Shown here: positions 1 to 10,300 of the stretch, piece after piece | How the letters are laid out: each line of letters begins with the position of its first letter | Position numbering within the stretch: the first letter of the stretch is position 1 | Assembly: GCF_018691265.1 (NCBI RefSeq) | Contig: NW_024881295.1 | Location: forward strand, 18,957,904 to 19,021,903 | DNA from: Tyto alba | Taxonomy: Eukaryota > Chordata > Aves > Strigiformes > Tytonidae | Length of the DNA: 64,000 nucleotides | Direction: 5' to 3' | The notes under the pieces: generated by a model | Seen by the model: the letters and a program-made list of their open reading frames with translations, nothing else | Told to the model about the DNA's origin: nothing | Database searches by the model: none | Made by a program: the position numbers and the translations under genes

Positions 1-2478
1 ACAGATATTCTGTCCTTTCAAACAACTCTGTTTTTACACACACCAGGATAACTCACATGTTATTTACTATTCAGCCTAGGGTAATGTTTTCAGACCTAAG
101 TGTCGGATGCTTTTATGAAGCTTGTATTGCAATCAACAATTTGTTTTTTTCTTGGAAAGTTTACAGGATTTATTGCAACTGTGTGTCAACTAACAAGGTT
201 TTATACTGTATTCTTACTAGTTATACAATACACTAATACAAAATACCACTGCCAGTCTGTGGTGATCATGGGACAAAACTAGGTTATGTACTAAAAAGTA
301 TCTCAGAAAGATTAAATTACTGATTATCCGAAATAAAGGTGCATATCTAAGCATACTCTTTACAACAAAGTCCATTTTAATGGGCTTGTAGTACTATGAA
401 ATGCAGTATACTGAAAAAAGGTACTTTACTGTTACAAAGTCTGAACACATTAAATATTTTTATGTTAGGTACCCATATACGTCTCTTTTCAGTCCGGGAA
501 GTGTTGTGGATGCAGAACCTAAATTTGAAGTATCAGGGAGTGAACCTTTGAGAGAGGTAACCAAGTTACGAGACAGGTTGCGATATGAAAGGGAAGTACC
601 TGTCTGACGCTTACGAAGACTCAGATTTGGCAGCGATATTGAAATTTAAAGAAAAGCAGATGTAAAAGAGAACCTGTAGCAACTTACTAAAATGAGCGTC
701 AGGCCCTGAATAAAGCTATCGGCTATTTATTTTCCACCATGTCACTGGCACACCAGCATGGAGGCTAGCCATCAATGAAGGAAACCTGTCAAATGGTTAT
801 TTCTCATATATTCACTACCCTTTCATATTCTCATGATATAATATTTTTTACACTGGTCAGTAAGAATATGAGTTTTGTGTGGTCGACTTGGATTCAGAGA
901 CAGCACGATGAACGCAAGACTGCGTTTTGCTAATTGGAATTGCTCTAAGTAATGATTATTCAGAATTTCATCTTTGTACATCCCAGAGCTTTAGGTAGTA
1001 GTTGCATTACTTCCAGGTTTTGGTGCATTGCAATCTCATCTGCTTTACAGATCAATCCACCTGCCATTATAATTGCAAGCAGAAGTCTTTGCTTCTGCAT
1101 TCCCAGATGAGAAAAATGAACAGTTCACTACTTAATGTTTGCGGGTTTAATTGAAGAGTCAGAATGATGCAAATCGTTCCCTATCTGCAATTTTCAAAAG
1201 GGTCCACTAAAACTTCCACGCAAGGTATATGAAAAGATCATCAAACGGCCTTAAGGTTTCACCATGTTGATACTACTGGTCATTTACATAACACACACTC
1301 CTCCCATCATCTAAACACTTTTAATTAATGCTTAATTGTATGAGTTATGGTACATGGATAGAAACAGATGGCGTGTTTGTCCAGAAGTGGGCAAAATTAC
1401 TTAAGACATTTTTACCACAGTTAGTTACACTACTAAACTATAGCCTAGGGTGCTGACTACTACTAGCTTTGACGAGGTACAAGCAACTAGTAATTCGACC
1501 AGGTACGTGAATTTTATTCATTCTGGTTTTCTCCTGTTTTTACTTTCAACAATGACTCAAAACTGATTCCTGGCAATCTCTACCTTGTGAATTCCTTGTA
1601 TACTACGTTACATACTGCCTGCCGTGAGCTTAAAACGGTATAATTTTCTCCCCTTTTTAACTGCACTACTACCACAACGTAACTGTCTCCTAGGCATGTT
1701 TTTATGGCCTCCAGTGGTCTCCAAAGTGGGGTGCCAGCACCCCAGGATAATCCATTGGGGTGCACAAAGGAAATATTAGAACTTCAGTAGTACACTTACA
1801 TAGTCTGTAAATAAATATACATGTATTGGGAGTGAATGCTCAAAGTTTTTTTACTGACAGGGGAACGTGATCAAAAAAATTTGGGGACCGCTGACCCAGG
1901 GAGTTAATACAATTCTAAGTATGAACTTCTTGGCTTTTTCTTAACAAGGCACTATTTTAATTTGCTTAGGGATATGCTGTTTTTCAGGTGACGCAGTCCT
2001 AGAAGCTGAACTTTATGTGTTTGTTTATAATCAGTGAAGTAGCTCTTGCGATTAAAATGTGGTGTTCCTGGATACCTCATACTAAGTCAAAACTTGTAGC
2101 AATTGATATCTATTAAACTGCAGTTGCTTATTAATTGGCAGGAGAGGTTTCATTCAGTATTGTGGTGTTACAGTACTGAAACTAACATACTTTGTAAGAT
2201 AAAGTCACCCCACTTGCAGAACAAAATGCATTACGCTTTACTTGTTCATCCACATTGTAATTTTATGGTGCATATGCCAGCATATGGAGACAGGTTCCAC
2301 TATCGTGTGTACTTAGGAACCAGTCATGCCTGTTCATTTAATGAACATACAGTTATAATTAGCAGATACTTCTACACAGAGCTTGTGTAGACCTATCCCC
2401 ATAAAACAGTTACCAAGAACCGTTAGGATCAGGTTGTATAAACAATGACAACAAGCAAGATGAAGAATAACTACTTAC
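1..2478. other. YARS2 intron 2 or 3' flank; no further exon recognised
   Basis: AT-rich sequence. I looked on the minus strand for YARS2 C-terminal motifs (for example the KANAIPDGPRG-like and IKWLQL-like ends) and saw none. The only structured items are a hAT-like element at 1712-1893 and an odd open stretch at 401-685. The most economical reading is that this is the intron after exon 2. Confidence 0.5.
1712..1893. mobile_element. Short non-autonomous hAT-like DNA transposon
   Basis: The left end reads CAGTGGTCTCCAAAGT. The reverse complement of the right end reads CAGCGGTCCCCAAATT, so the terminal inverted repeats match at about 13 of 16 positions. The CAG start and the right-hand block mentioning a GTGATC run before the poly-A-like stretch are typical of Charlie-type hAT ends. 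The interior is AT-rich with no transposase. I could not find a clean 8-bp target duplication (atggcctc on the left, acccaggg on the right), so it is probably old. Confidence 0.6.
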
Positions 2479-2646
2479 TTTTCAACTATGTCATCGTGTT
2501 GCCTGACAAAAAACTGATACAGCTCAAATGGAGAAGTCTTATCTCTGTTTAGCCACACTGCATTGCCAGCAGTCTTTCCCAATTTATCTCCAGTGGTACT
2601 GGTAATAAGAGGTACGGTAATTCCAAACACATCTGTTCCCGTCATC
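2479..2646 (-). CDS. YARS2: YARS2 coding exon 2
   Basis: This 168-nt exon follows an acceptor reading ctttctcag on the minus strand and ends before the donor GTAAGTAG. It encodes [18 protein letters not shown], the KLGKT loop and the helix [13 protein letters not shown]. It ends in phase 2 within a Lys codon. Similarity to the corresponding human segment is very high. Confidence 0.95.
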
Positions 2647-4192
2647 CTGAGAAAGAGAAGAGTAACTACGTGTTAAAAATAAAATTAATGAATAAAAAAA
2701 AAATTAATATCACATCTTGGTAAAGTTCCCTAATATGTAAGCATTCTGCAAAATTCTATCCCTGATATAAAGGAGTTAAATGGGGGCTGAGGGGCAAAAG
2801 ATGCCAGAACACTGTTTTGTGAAGAGCGCTTTAGGAAAAAAAAAAATCAAAACCTTGAACTTAAAATTGTAAGTCCTTTTGTGTGTAACGGAGTTTACAT
2901 ACTTTAAATAAGTAGTTTCATGAGCAACAGCACTAGCCAAAGCTGCGTGTGTGGCTGGGATGTCTGTACGGCTTTTCCTCCGCGCCGCTCCTCTCGAGTT
3001 TTGCAAGACTCGCCCCAAATTCGGTGGGTAGGCAGGAGCTCACCGTCACCAGGTTTGTTTCCGAGAGAAGAAATCCCACCACAACCGCCTGTACTTCGGC
3101 GCGACTGCACCGGGACGCGTTTGCCAGCAGAAGCCTTATCTCGCTTTCACCCCGCGTGTCAGGGCATCTGCTTTCGGCTCTTGGGCAAACACGTTCCCTC
3201 AAACACGAACCCAGGCTGAGAACCGCGGCCAGAGCGCAAGTTATGCGCCAGGCTCCCGGGCAGGACAAGGAAAAATCCGCCTCAAACCCCAGAGTTCTGC
3301 CTAACGCCAGATCTCCGCGGGGCCACCGCTGCTCCCGATTCCCGCCTCCCCGGGGAAGAGGGGAGGTGCCCGCCCGCCCGCCCTCCCCGGCCCCGGCGTA
3401 CTTGGTGACGAGCTCGTAGCCGGACATGATGTTGCCCATCTGGTCGGCTCCCCCCAGCTGGATGCGGCAGCCGTGGCGCCGGTGGAGGTGGAGGAAGTCG
3501 TAGGCCTGCAGCGCCGGGTACAGGAACTCGGCCAGGCTCATGCCCTCAGGGCTGCGCAGCCGCGCCTGGCAGCTCTGCCGGCTCAGCAGCGCGCCCATCC
3601 GCAGCCGCCCGCCCGCCCCGCCCAGGAAGGCGAGCAGCGGCTGCCGGCCCAGCCACCGGGCGTTATCGAGCAGCTCCGCCCGCCCCAGCCGCCCGCCCCC
3701 CGCCCAAAACAGCTCCCGGTGGTTCTCGAACAGCCGCCGCAGGCCGGCGCGCAGCCCCCGCGCCTGCGCCCGCGCCCGCCCCGCCGTCAGCGGCGCCCGC
3801 TCCCGCTCGCGCCCGCTCGGGTCGCCCAGCCGCGCCGTGGCCCCGCCCACCACGGCGATGACGTCGTGGCCGGCGCGCTGGAAGTGGAGCAGCGCCATGA
3901 CGGGCAGCAGGTGCCCGACGTGCAGCGAGTCGGCGGTGGGGTCGAAGCCGCAGTAGGCGGCGAGGGGCGGGCGGCCCGGCTCCAGCAGCCCCGGCAGCTG
4001 CTCCTCCGCGCTGGGCGCCGGGAACACCTCCTGGAAGAGGCCGCGCTCGCACTGCGTCGCCAGCAGCCCGCGGGCGCGCCGCGGCTGCTCGTGGGCTCGC
4101 CGCCGGAGCGGGAGCGGGAGCGGGGCCCGGCGCCGGCCGCCCCAAAGCCCCATCGTACGGCCGCACCGCCGCCACAGCGTGGGCGCCGCCAT
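2479..4192 (-). CDS. YARS2: Mitochondrial tyrosyl-tRNA synthetase, first two coding exons (partial gene)
   Basis: This enzyme charges mitochondrial tRNA-Tyr with tyrosine in the matrix. Two minus-strand coding exons are visible, 4192-3402 and 2646-2479, joined by GT-AG splice sites with the AAG Lys codon split between them. Together they give about 319 of the roughly 477 residues of the human protein. Visible class I features are the segment [16 protein letters not shown], whose HVGH is the HIGH signature, then [13 protein letters not shown], then [15 protein letters not shown] around the tyrosine pocket. Exon 2 carries the second signature as KLGKT followed by [21 protein letters not shown]. 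The human protein reads KLGKS there as I recall it, so the last residue is Thr here. The start at 4192 gives MAAP followed by an Arg-rich stretch, a reasonable mitochondrial presequence. The C-terminal anticodon-recognition and S4-like exons were not found and should lie to the left. The neighbour on the other side is a CDADC1-like gene on the opposite strand. Confidence 0.95.
3402..4192 (-). CDS. YARS2: YARS2 coding exon 1
   Basis: This 791-nt exon runs from the ATG at 4192-4190 to a donor GT at 3401-3400, leaving two bases of a Lys codon. It encodes the presequence and most of the Rossmann-fold catalytic domain, with HVGH and the LGGADQMGN motif. It lies wholly inside a CpG island, and its protein has Ala, Arg, Pro and Gly enrichment in the less conserved parts. 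The long open frames on either strand across this exon are by-products of its base composition. Confidence 0.95.
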
Positions 4193-4195
4193 CTT
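4185..4195 (-). promoter_or_regulatory. YY1-type motif overlapping the YARS2 start codon
   Basis: On the minus strand the start context is AAGATGGCGGC, the classic YY1 recognition sequence. It is common just downstream of the transcription start of mitochondrial and housekeeping genes, where it overlaps the initiator ATG. It supports both the chosen start codon and a very short 5' UTR. Confidence 0.7.
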
Positions 4196-4213
4196 GCCGC
4201 GGGGGGCGCTGGG

Positions 4214-4240
4214 AGCGGGGCGGGGCGGAGGGGCGGGCCC
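4214..4240. promoter_or_regulatory. GC boxes upstream of YARS2
   Basis: Three overlapping or adjacent GGGGCGG or GGGCGGG boxes (Sp1/KLF type) lie 20 to 50 bases upstream of the YARS2 start codon. There is no TATA box, as expected for a CpG-island promoter. Confidence 0.65.
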
Positions 4241-4379
4241 GGCTGGGATCGGCGGCTGGCGGGTTGTCCTGCGGGAGATTTAAAAACAAAAAAAAAAAAT
4301 GCAGGCTGAAACGGGGTGTGTTGGTTCCTCCTTCGTTTTGTTTTGTTTTTGCAGTCCGAGGTGCCGCGGTTTCAGGCTG

Positions 4380-5207
4380 CCCTCGGACGCAACGGCGCGT
4401 TGGAATGGGTGGCGTTCCTCAGGGGTCGGGGCGGGCGCTGTTTTTGGCGACGCGGACAGCGGGGTTGGAGCGCACCCTCAGCAGGTTCGCCGGCGGCACG
4501 GAGCTGTGGGGCGCGGCCGGCCTGCTGCAGGCCAGGGCTGCCGGCCAGAGGGGCCCGGGCAGGCTGGAGGGGGGGGCCCGGGAAAACCTCACGCAGTTCA
4601 ACAAGGCCGAGTGCGAGGTGCTGCCCGTGGGTCGGGGCGGTCCCCGGCGCGGAGCCAGGCTGGGGGAAGAGCGGCTGGAGAGCAGCCCCGAGGAGAGGGG
4701 CTGGGGGGGTTGGTGGGGGGAAAACTGCCCGTGAGGCAGCCCCGTGGGCCGGCAGCCCAGAACCCACCCGTGCCCTGGGCTGCAGCCAGAGCAGGGGGGG
4801 CAGCAGGGCCAGGGGGGGGATTCTCCCCCTCTGCTCCGCTCTGGGGAGACCCCCCTGCAGTGCTGGGGCCAGCTCGGGGGCCCCAACAGCAGAAGGACCC
4901 GGAGCTGCTCGAGCGGGGCCAGAGGAGGCCACGGAGATGCTGGGGGGGCTGGAGCAGCTCCCCTGGGGGGCCGGGCTGAGAGAGTTGGGGGGGTTCAGCC
5001 TGGAGAAGAGAAGGCTCCGGGGAGCCCTTCGAGTGGCCTCCCAGGGCTTAAAGGGGGGACAGGAGAGGGGGGGGGGGACTCTGGGTCAGGGGGTGCAGGG
5101 ACAGGATGAGGGGTGATGGTTTTAAACTGAAAGAGGGCAGATTTAGGTTAGATATAAGGAAGAAATTCTTCCCTGTGCAGGTGGCGAGGCACTGGCACAA
5201 GTTGTGT
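4380..5207 (+). mobile_element. CR1 LINE fragment, 3' part, 3'-truncated and GC-rich
   Basis: The order of CR1 hallmarks is intact. There is a block like GGCGTTCCTCAGGGGTCGG near 4411, then GCACCCTCAGCAGGTTCGCC (4471), GTTCAACAAGGCCGAGTG (4596), a block ending TCTGCTCCGCTCTGGGGAG (4830s), GCCTGGAGAAGAGAAGGCTCC (4998) and AGATATAAGGAAGAAATTCT (5152). These are the reverse transcriptase end and 3' region of CR1 in sense orientation. It breaks off near 5207 before the usual 3' terminus. Many CR1 positions that are normally A or T are G or C here. Confidence 0.85.
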
Positions 5208-6090
5208 CAGTGTCCTCAGATGTATTTTAATTGCCCATGAGCTTCCTCATTCTTGCCAGTTGCATTGTTAGTTGAAGTAAATCACTTCTGTGGGCATGGC
5301 AGCACAGAGAGAGGGCTTGCACAGGTCACCTGCCACTTCAAGGAACTGTCAGTCTGAGAAAAACAATGTGATACTATTTTTCTAGCATTTTCCAGAACTG
5401 TTCATGCCTCCTTTTGACTGGCTTCCTGCTTCAGTATAACAAAACGATGAGTCTACTTCAGTTTAGTAAGAACAGTGAAAGATACTGGAAAAACTTTGTA
5501 AATCCCATATGCTTGGTATGCTTTGATACTTCCCTAAGGCACTATAGTAGAAGTAAGTCAGTAGTAGTCAAAAAAAAAAAAAAACGAAACACCAAAAATC
5601 CAGAAGCCAACAAGAAAAAAGGTGTGAACAGCATTATTGAGTATGGAAAATAACATTAAGTTGTTTAGAGAAATTACATGATTTTTTTAACAAGCCCTTC
5701 CAGGACTCGAACAATCCTGCTTTGTATATTGATTACATAGGTAAGTATTGGCAGACGGTGTTTCAGAGGGGAATATACATCATAAAATAGGAGATGTTTA
5801 GATTGTCCAATTACTGGTGAATTCAAACAGCCTGGAGAAGATGTTTTATTAGAGATGGGAGCAGTACTAAATATGATACCAATACAAATTTATCTTTTAA
5901 TTCGTCACTTTAAATTTTGGGGGGAGAGCATTTATGTGTGCTTGGTAGTCATAGGTTAATGTCTAGTTGTTCTGGTCAACTTCAATTCATCAAACTGATG
6001 ATCACATGACATACAAATATTGATAGGGTGGGTCCAAGGTGGTGTCAAAAGCAAAAGAGAATGTATGAGACTGTGACTCAGGAAGACTGG
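5208..6090. other. Intergenic spacer, nothing recognised
   Basis: AT-rich spacer between the CR1 fragment and the presumed promoter of the first CDADC1-like unit. It contains an A-tract near 5570-5584 and no convincing exon. Confidence 0.5.
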
Positions 6091-6100
6091 GAGATATAAA
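6074..6100 (+). promoter_or_regulatory. Candidate core promoter: AP-1 site and TATA box
   Basis: TGACTCA (perfect AP-1 consensus) at 6074-6080 is followed by TATAAA at 6095-6100. A start site would fall near 6125. A strong donor (GCAG then GTAAGTAC) occurs at 6162/6163, which would end a short first exon. This would be an inducible-type promoter, unlike the CpG-island promoter of YARS2. The link to the gene downstream is inferred. Confidence 0.4.
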
Positions 6101-6124
6101 GGCATTAGTTTTGACACCTGAAAG

Positions 6125-6162
6125 CTATTATCACTGAAGACTTCTTGCTAACAGACTTGCAG
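6125..6162 (+). other. Possible non-coding first exon of CDADC1-like copy 1
   Basis: About 38 nt lie between the expected start site after the TATA box and the GTAAGT donor. There is no ATG in it, so it would be 5' UTR if real. Splicing to exon A (7204) would leave the gene without an upstream ATG unless a further exon exists. Confidence 0.3.
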
Positions 6163-7203
6163 GTAAGTACAGAATTGTTCTGTTATATAACATTAGGAAT
6201 AAATATGATGGAAGAAAATCAGGTTTTGTGGAAAATAAAGAAGCAAAAAAAAAAGCCCATTATGCATCAGTGAGCTAATCCTAAAGTGATGAGGTATCTG
6301 TCAGTGTGAAATACTTAATGCTTGTAGTAATGGTGTGTTATAAGAAAAAGGTGCTGTGAAGTACTTTGTCATTGGACTGGTGGTCACATACTTGAGGATG
6401 GTACAATTTTTTTTTTTTTTTCCTGAGGATTTATTGTGCTGGCAAAAAGAAAGGGGGTTTGCTGTACAAGATACCAGATTTTCCTTTACGTTTTGTTTGC
6501 ATTTATGTGGTGTGAAGGGTGTTCATTATTTTTAAAACACAAGTAAACACAAGTTACATGTTCATATATACATTTATATATATACTTATATGCACATGTA
6601 TATTCTCTTTACTACAGTGCTTTGCTTCAGTAGTAAGTGAAAAGGAAACCTTTTATTTCCTCGGAAGAGGAGTCCTTCTGGAGCTGAGGACATGGAGGAT
6701 GGTTTGCATCTCTTTGCTCTGGTTATTCGTCTCAGTGTAGTCAACTGAAATGAGCACATCTCTTCAGCTTCAGGAAATAATATGAAACCAAGACATCACA
6801 AGTTTGGCTGCTTCTTTGTAGATAGCACGAGCAGCAGGAGTTAGCCACAGCCCAGAGCTTTTCTTTGAGTTTTAGTTCCTATGGGGTTTATTCGATTTGT
6901 TATTCACATGATGGTACTGCCTTATGGCTGTTAACCAGCTCAGTGTTGCTTAGCAGTAAGTGGTTCACTCCTTAGGCATCACCAGCACAAACTTCTCTCC
7001 ATCTCATTTGTATTTTATGACAGTTAATCAGTATGTGCGGTATATTAAAAAAATATATTTTTTTCTATGTTTTCCTTTACCCAAACACTCTGCCTTCATT
7101 TCCCATGTTACCAAAAATGCAGCAATGAACAGCCTCTTTTCTGTAGCATGAACCTACTTGAATTTGCCTGCTAATTATGACCTCTTTATTTGGACCTGTT
7201 CAG

Positions 7204-7301
7204 AAAGTCATCCATGCATACGCTTAGAGAAGAAAGATTTGTGTATGTTTCTAGCTCGTCTTATGGAGGAGTCTCCAGACTGTCATGCCCCATCTGACCA
7301 G
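7204..7301 (+). CDS. CDADC1-like copy 1, exon A
   Basis: The acceptor ttcag ends at 7203 and the donor GTATGT starts at 7302. The reading frame begins with two bases of a split codon and includes EKKDLCMFLARLMEESP. This matches the N-terminal helix of CDADC1 (pattern KxxLxxxLxLxMExxP) and exon A of copy 2. Confidence 0.75.
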
Positions 7302-10300
7302 GTATGTAACAGGGTGTCATTGCTAGGAAGGATTTTTGCTGTGTATTTTACTGAGAACTATCCTTTAAAATATCTAATGGCATCTATCAAACAAAACATT
7401 TATAAACCTATATTGTACGATTGCTCACTTTTGGGGGGGAGTGAGTCTGCTGAGTTAGGTGGTCCTTAGTCCTCTCCTCACAGGAAAAGAGTGACAGACT
7501 TTGCAGGTTGGGCTTGGATGGTGCTATAGTGATAGCTGAATTAGTCCCAGACACTCTAAGGGCCATTGAGCTTTTCCAAAAGAAATAACTGAAACTCCCA
7601 TTTTATCATTTATTTATGTTATTCATATTATCATTATTCAGTTATATCATTTCCACAGTTAAAATACATCCTAGCTTAATTTTAGTTGTGAATATGAAAA
7701 TATTAAATATTTTATCTTCAACTCCACATACCGTTTTGCTTGTATAGAAAGCTTTTCCTGCTCCAGTTTATCTGAGAATGGTTTATAAAACTACAGATTA
7801 AAAACTACACAGTGATCAAGTTAGCAGATAACAGTAACAGTGATGGTTACACTTTTAAAAACTTTTAGAACTACTTCGTAAATATTACTGAATTTATAAA
7901 CAGTTGATCTGATATGGGACCTAATAACGACAAACAGTTTTGAATGTGAAGCAATGGAATCACGGAAATGGGTTGAAGTAATCTAATCCATTTGCTTACA
8001 GTGAAGCATGATTAAGTCTGATTATATCACCCTTATCAGATACTTGTCTAACCTGATCTTCAAACTATTTTACAGGAGAGACTTCTCAACCTTTTTATGT
8101 CAAGCTTCAGACTTCCACCTAGATTTTTGTTGGGTTTAAGTTGTTTTTTTTTTTTTTTTTTTAAACCTCTAAGGCTCTTTCCCTAAATTCTCCAGTGTGC
8201 TTGCACTTTTCTTAAAGTCAAACTAAAACCTGATGCAACACTCCTTCAGATCGAGTAACTAGCAGCTCTGCAGTTCCTGGAGACATCTGTGATACGTGGA
8301 GGTCAATAGTAACGTTGTGTTGTTGGTCTGTCGAACTGCAGTTCACAGTAGTCTCCAGACTCTTGTGGCTAGCAGGTGTTTCTATATTGTATTCGCTTGT
8401 TCAGTTTCTGTTTCCAAAGCAGGATCTTGCTTTGCTTGGTTTTGGTTTTGTCTTGTTGCTGTGCAGCTTTTTCTATTGTTCTTGTTTTCTCTCCTTTCCT
8501 GTTGTGTAATGTAACCATGCCTACTTTGATTTTCTTCCTGCAATTTTATATATACTCTTTTATTTTTCCCTTTTGTGTCCCCTGCTAGTGGAAGCATCTG
8601 TGTTTTTTCAGTGTAGTCTTTCTAGTTTTATCTGTACATGCGGTACTATTCCTTTATGCTTATTCTTCATTTTGCCTTTACTTCCTTTCTTTTGTTCTGA
8701 TTCTGGTTTTGTTAAAGATGTGTGGGTACAAACAAAGTGGTCTTATGGTGTTATTGACTTTTCCTTTACATCAGGATGTTTTACTCCTATTTCTCTTCTA
8801 CTAAGTCAGACTCTCATAGTCCTCGGAATAATTTTTCCAAGAGATTTCCTAGCAGTTCCTTAAATTTGCTGATATATGTATTTCTGAAATAATTGTCATC
8901 ATTCTATTCTATCCTTTTCTGTATATCACATCATCATAATTTTTATTGGAATTATCTTCCATTTTCAGATTTATGGTAATTTCTTCAGTGTTAGAGTCAA
9001 GTATCTTTTTTTCTCATTTATTGATGTAATGAAAATTGGCTACAGCATTTCTCCAGAGCTGAAGGTGTATCCTGAATGTGTTACTTTCCTAGCTGCTATC
9101 TCCAATAGTTGGTCTACCATTACAAAAGGTCCTTGAATGCATCAGATGATTGCTTAAAGCATTTTAAAAACAAAAAGGCACTTTCTCCTTTTACCTGGTG
9201 GTCAGATGGTCAGTAATAGATTTCTGTTGCTATCACTGATACTACTTTCTTCACTCTTGCTTTCCTTAATGCTATTATCGCTTTGAGAAATTTACAGAAA
9301 TACATGTTCGCAGTCCTTCTGAAAGATGATAGTGAATCCCAAAGCTGCTGTTCTTTTCTGAAAAATGGCACAAGCTATTCAGTTCCCGTGCAGACATCCT
9401 TTGGGGCAGGTGGAATGGACCTGCATTCTGTGAAACATTCCCTGTAGATGTCACTGAACTTCAGAGCAGTTCAGTCCATAGGTGATCACCTAGAATATTC
9501 TATTCCAACTACTTCCGTGACAGAGAAGACAGAAGCTGTTATCTAAGTAAGAACTGAATAATCTGATCTTATTTGGAAGTTGGCCCTGCCTTGGACAGAG
9601 AGGTGGATAAGATAAACTTCAGGTTTTCATTTCAAATCTAATTTGGTACTGTGTAGCGCATCTCCCAGCCTTGTAGGTGGGCTGTATCCAGTGACAGTAT
9701 AATTTACTTTTTGTGCTACTGAAGCAACAGTGGGCATTAGAATACCTGCCATTACATGAATGTACAGAAGATTTAAAGAACCTGGACACTCATTATTAAC
9801 TTTAATACCATTGTCATTTTTCTTTTTTTTTTTTTTTCCCACCACAGCTAATATAGTGTTTATAAAGAAGCCATATATGTGTATATATATATATGTGCAT
9901 GTGTGTGTGTATATTATTGGAGAAATTTGGTTCAAAGAAACAAATACTTCTGAGAGTGTTTTAGGAATCTATAGTTTGATCTTTCCAGCTGAATCCAGTT
10001 TTGGTTTCATGTGTCTCTTAATTGGAGCAGCACTGGATTTCTTCAGAACTAATGCACAGAAAAAAATAAATTCATATTAAATTTGCATTATCTTTTCATA
10101 AAGAGAAGTTGTGATCTAAAGACTGTGGGACTAAGGAGCAGTTACATGTAATACAGTGTGGCAAAATTTATAGTGTATTTTTGAATCTATATAAAGCGGG
10201 CATGCTTGTAAAATCAGGCTTTCTTTATTTTCTCTTCAGTTCAATAAGATTGGGATGGTAATATGTGAATCAGACAAAGTACACAAAATAGTAGCTATGA

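Larger units (their letters stand above)
2940..5207. promoter_or_regulatory. CpG island over YARS2 exon 1 and promoter
   Basis: The stretch is strikingly rich in G, C and CpG compared with the AT-rich flanks. It covers YARS2 exon 1, its 5' flank and a CR1 fragment on the far side. Such islands normally mark constitutive promoters. Most long open reading frames here are composition artefacts. Confidence 0.8.

Noticed and set aside
2776..4309. Long overlapping open frames across the CpG island, including a 278-codon plus-strand frame and a 208-codon minus-strand frame
   Set aside because: They are Pro, Arg, Ala-rich shadows of YARS2 exon 1 in other frames. Only the frame with HVGHL and LGGADQ is real, and it ends at the splice donor near 3401, not at the frame's stop at 2933.
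4264..5116. Plus- and minus-strand open frames of 120-266 codons right of YARS2
   Set aside because: They overlap a recognisable CR1 fragment whose high GC content removes stop codons. No domain is visible.
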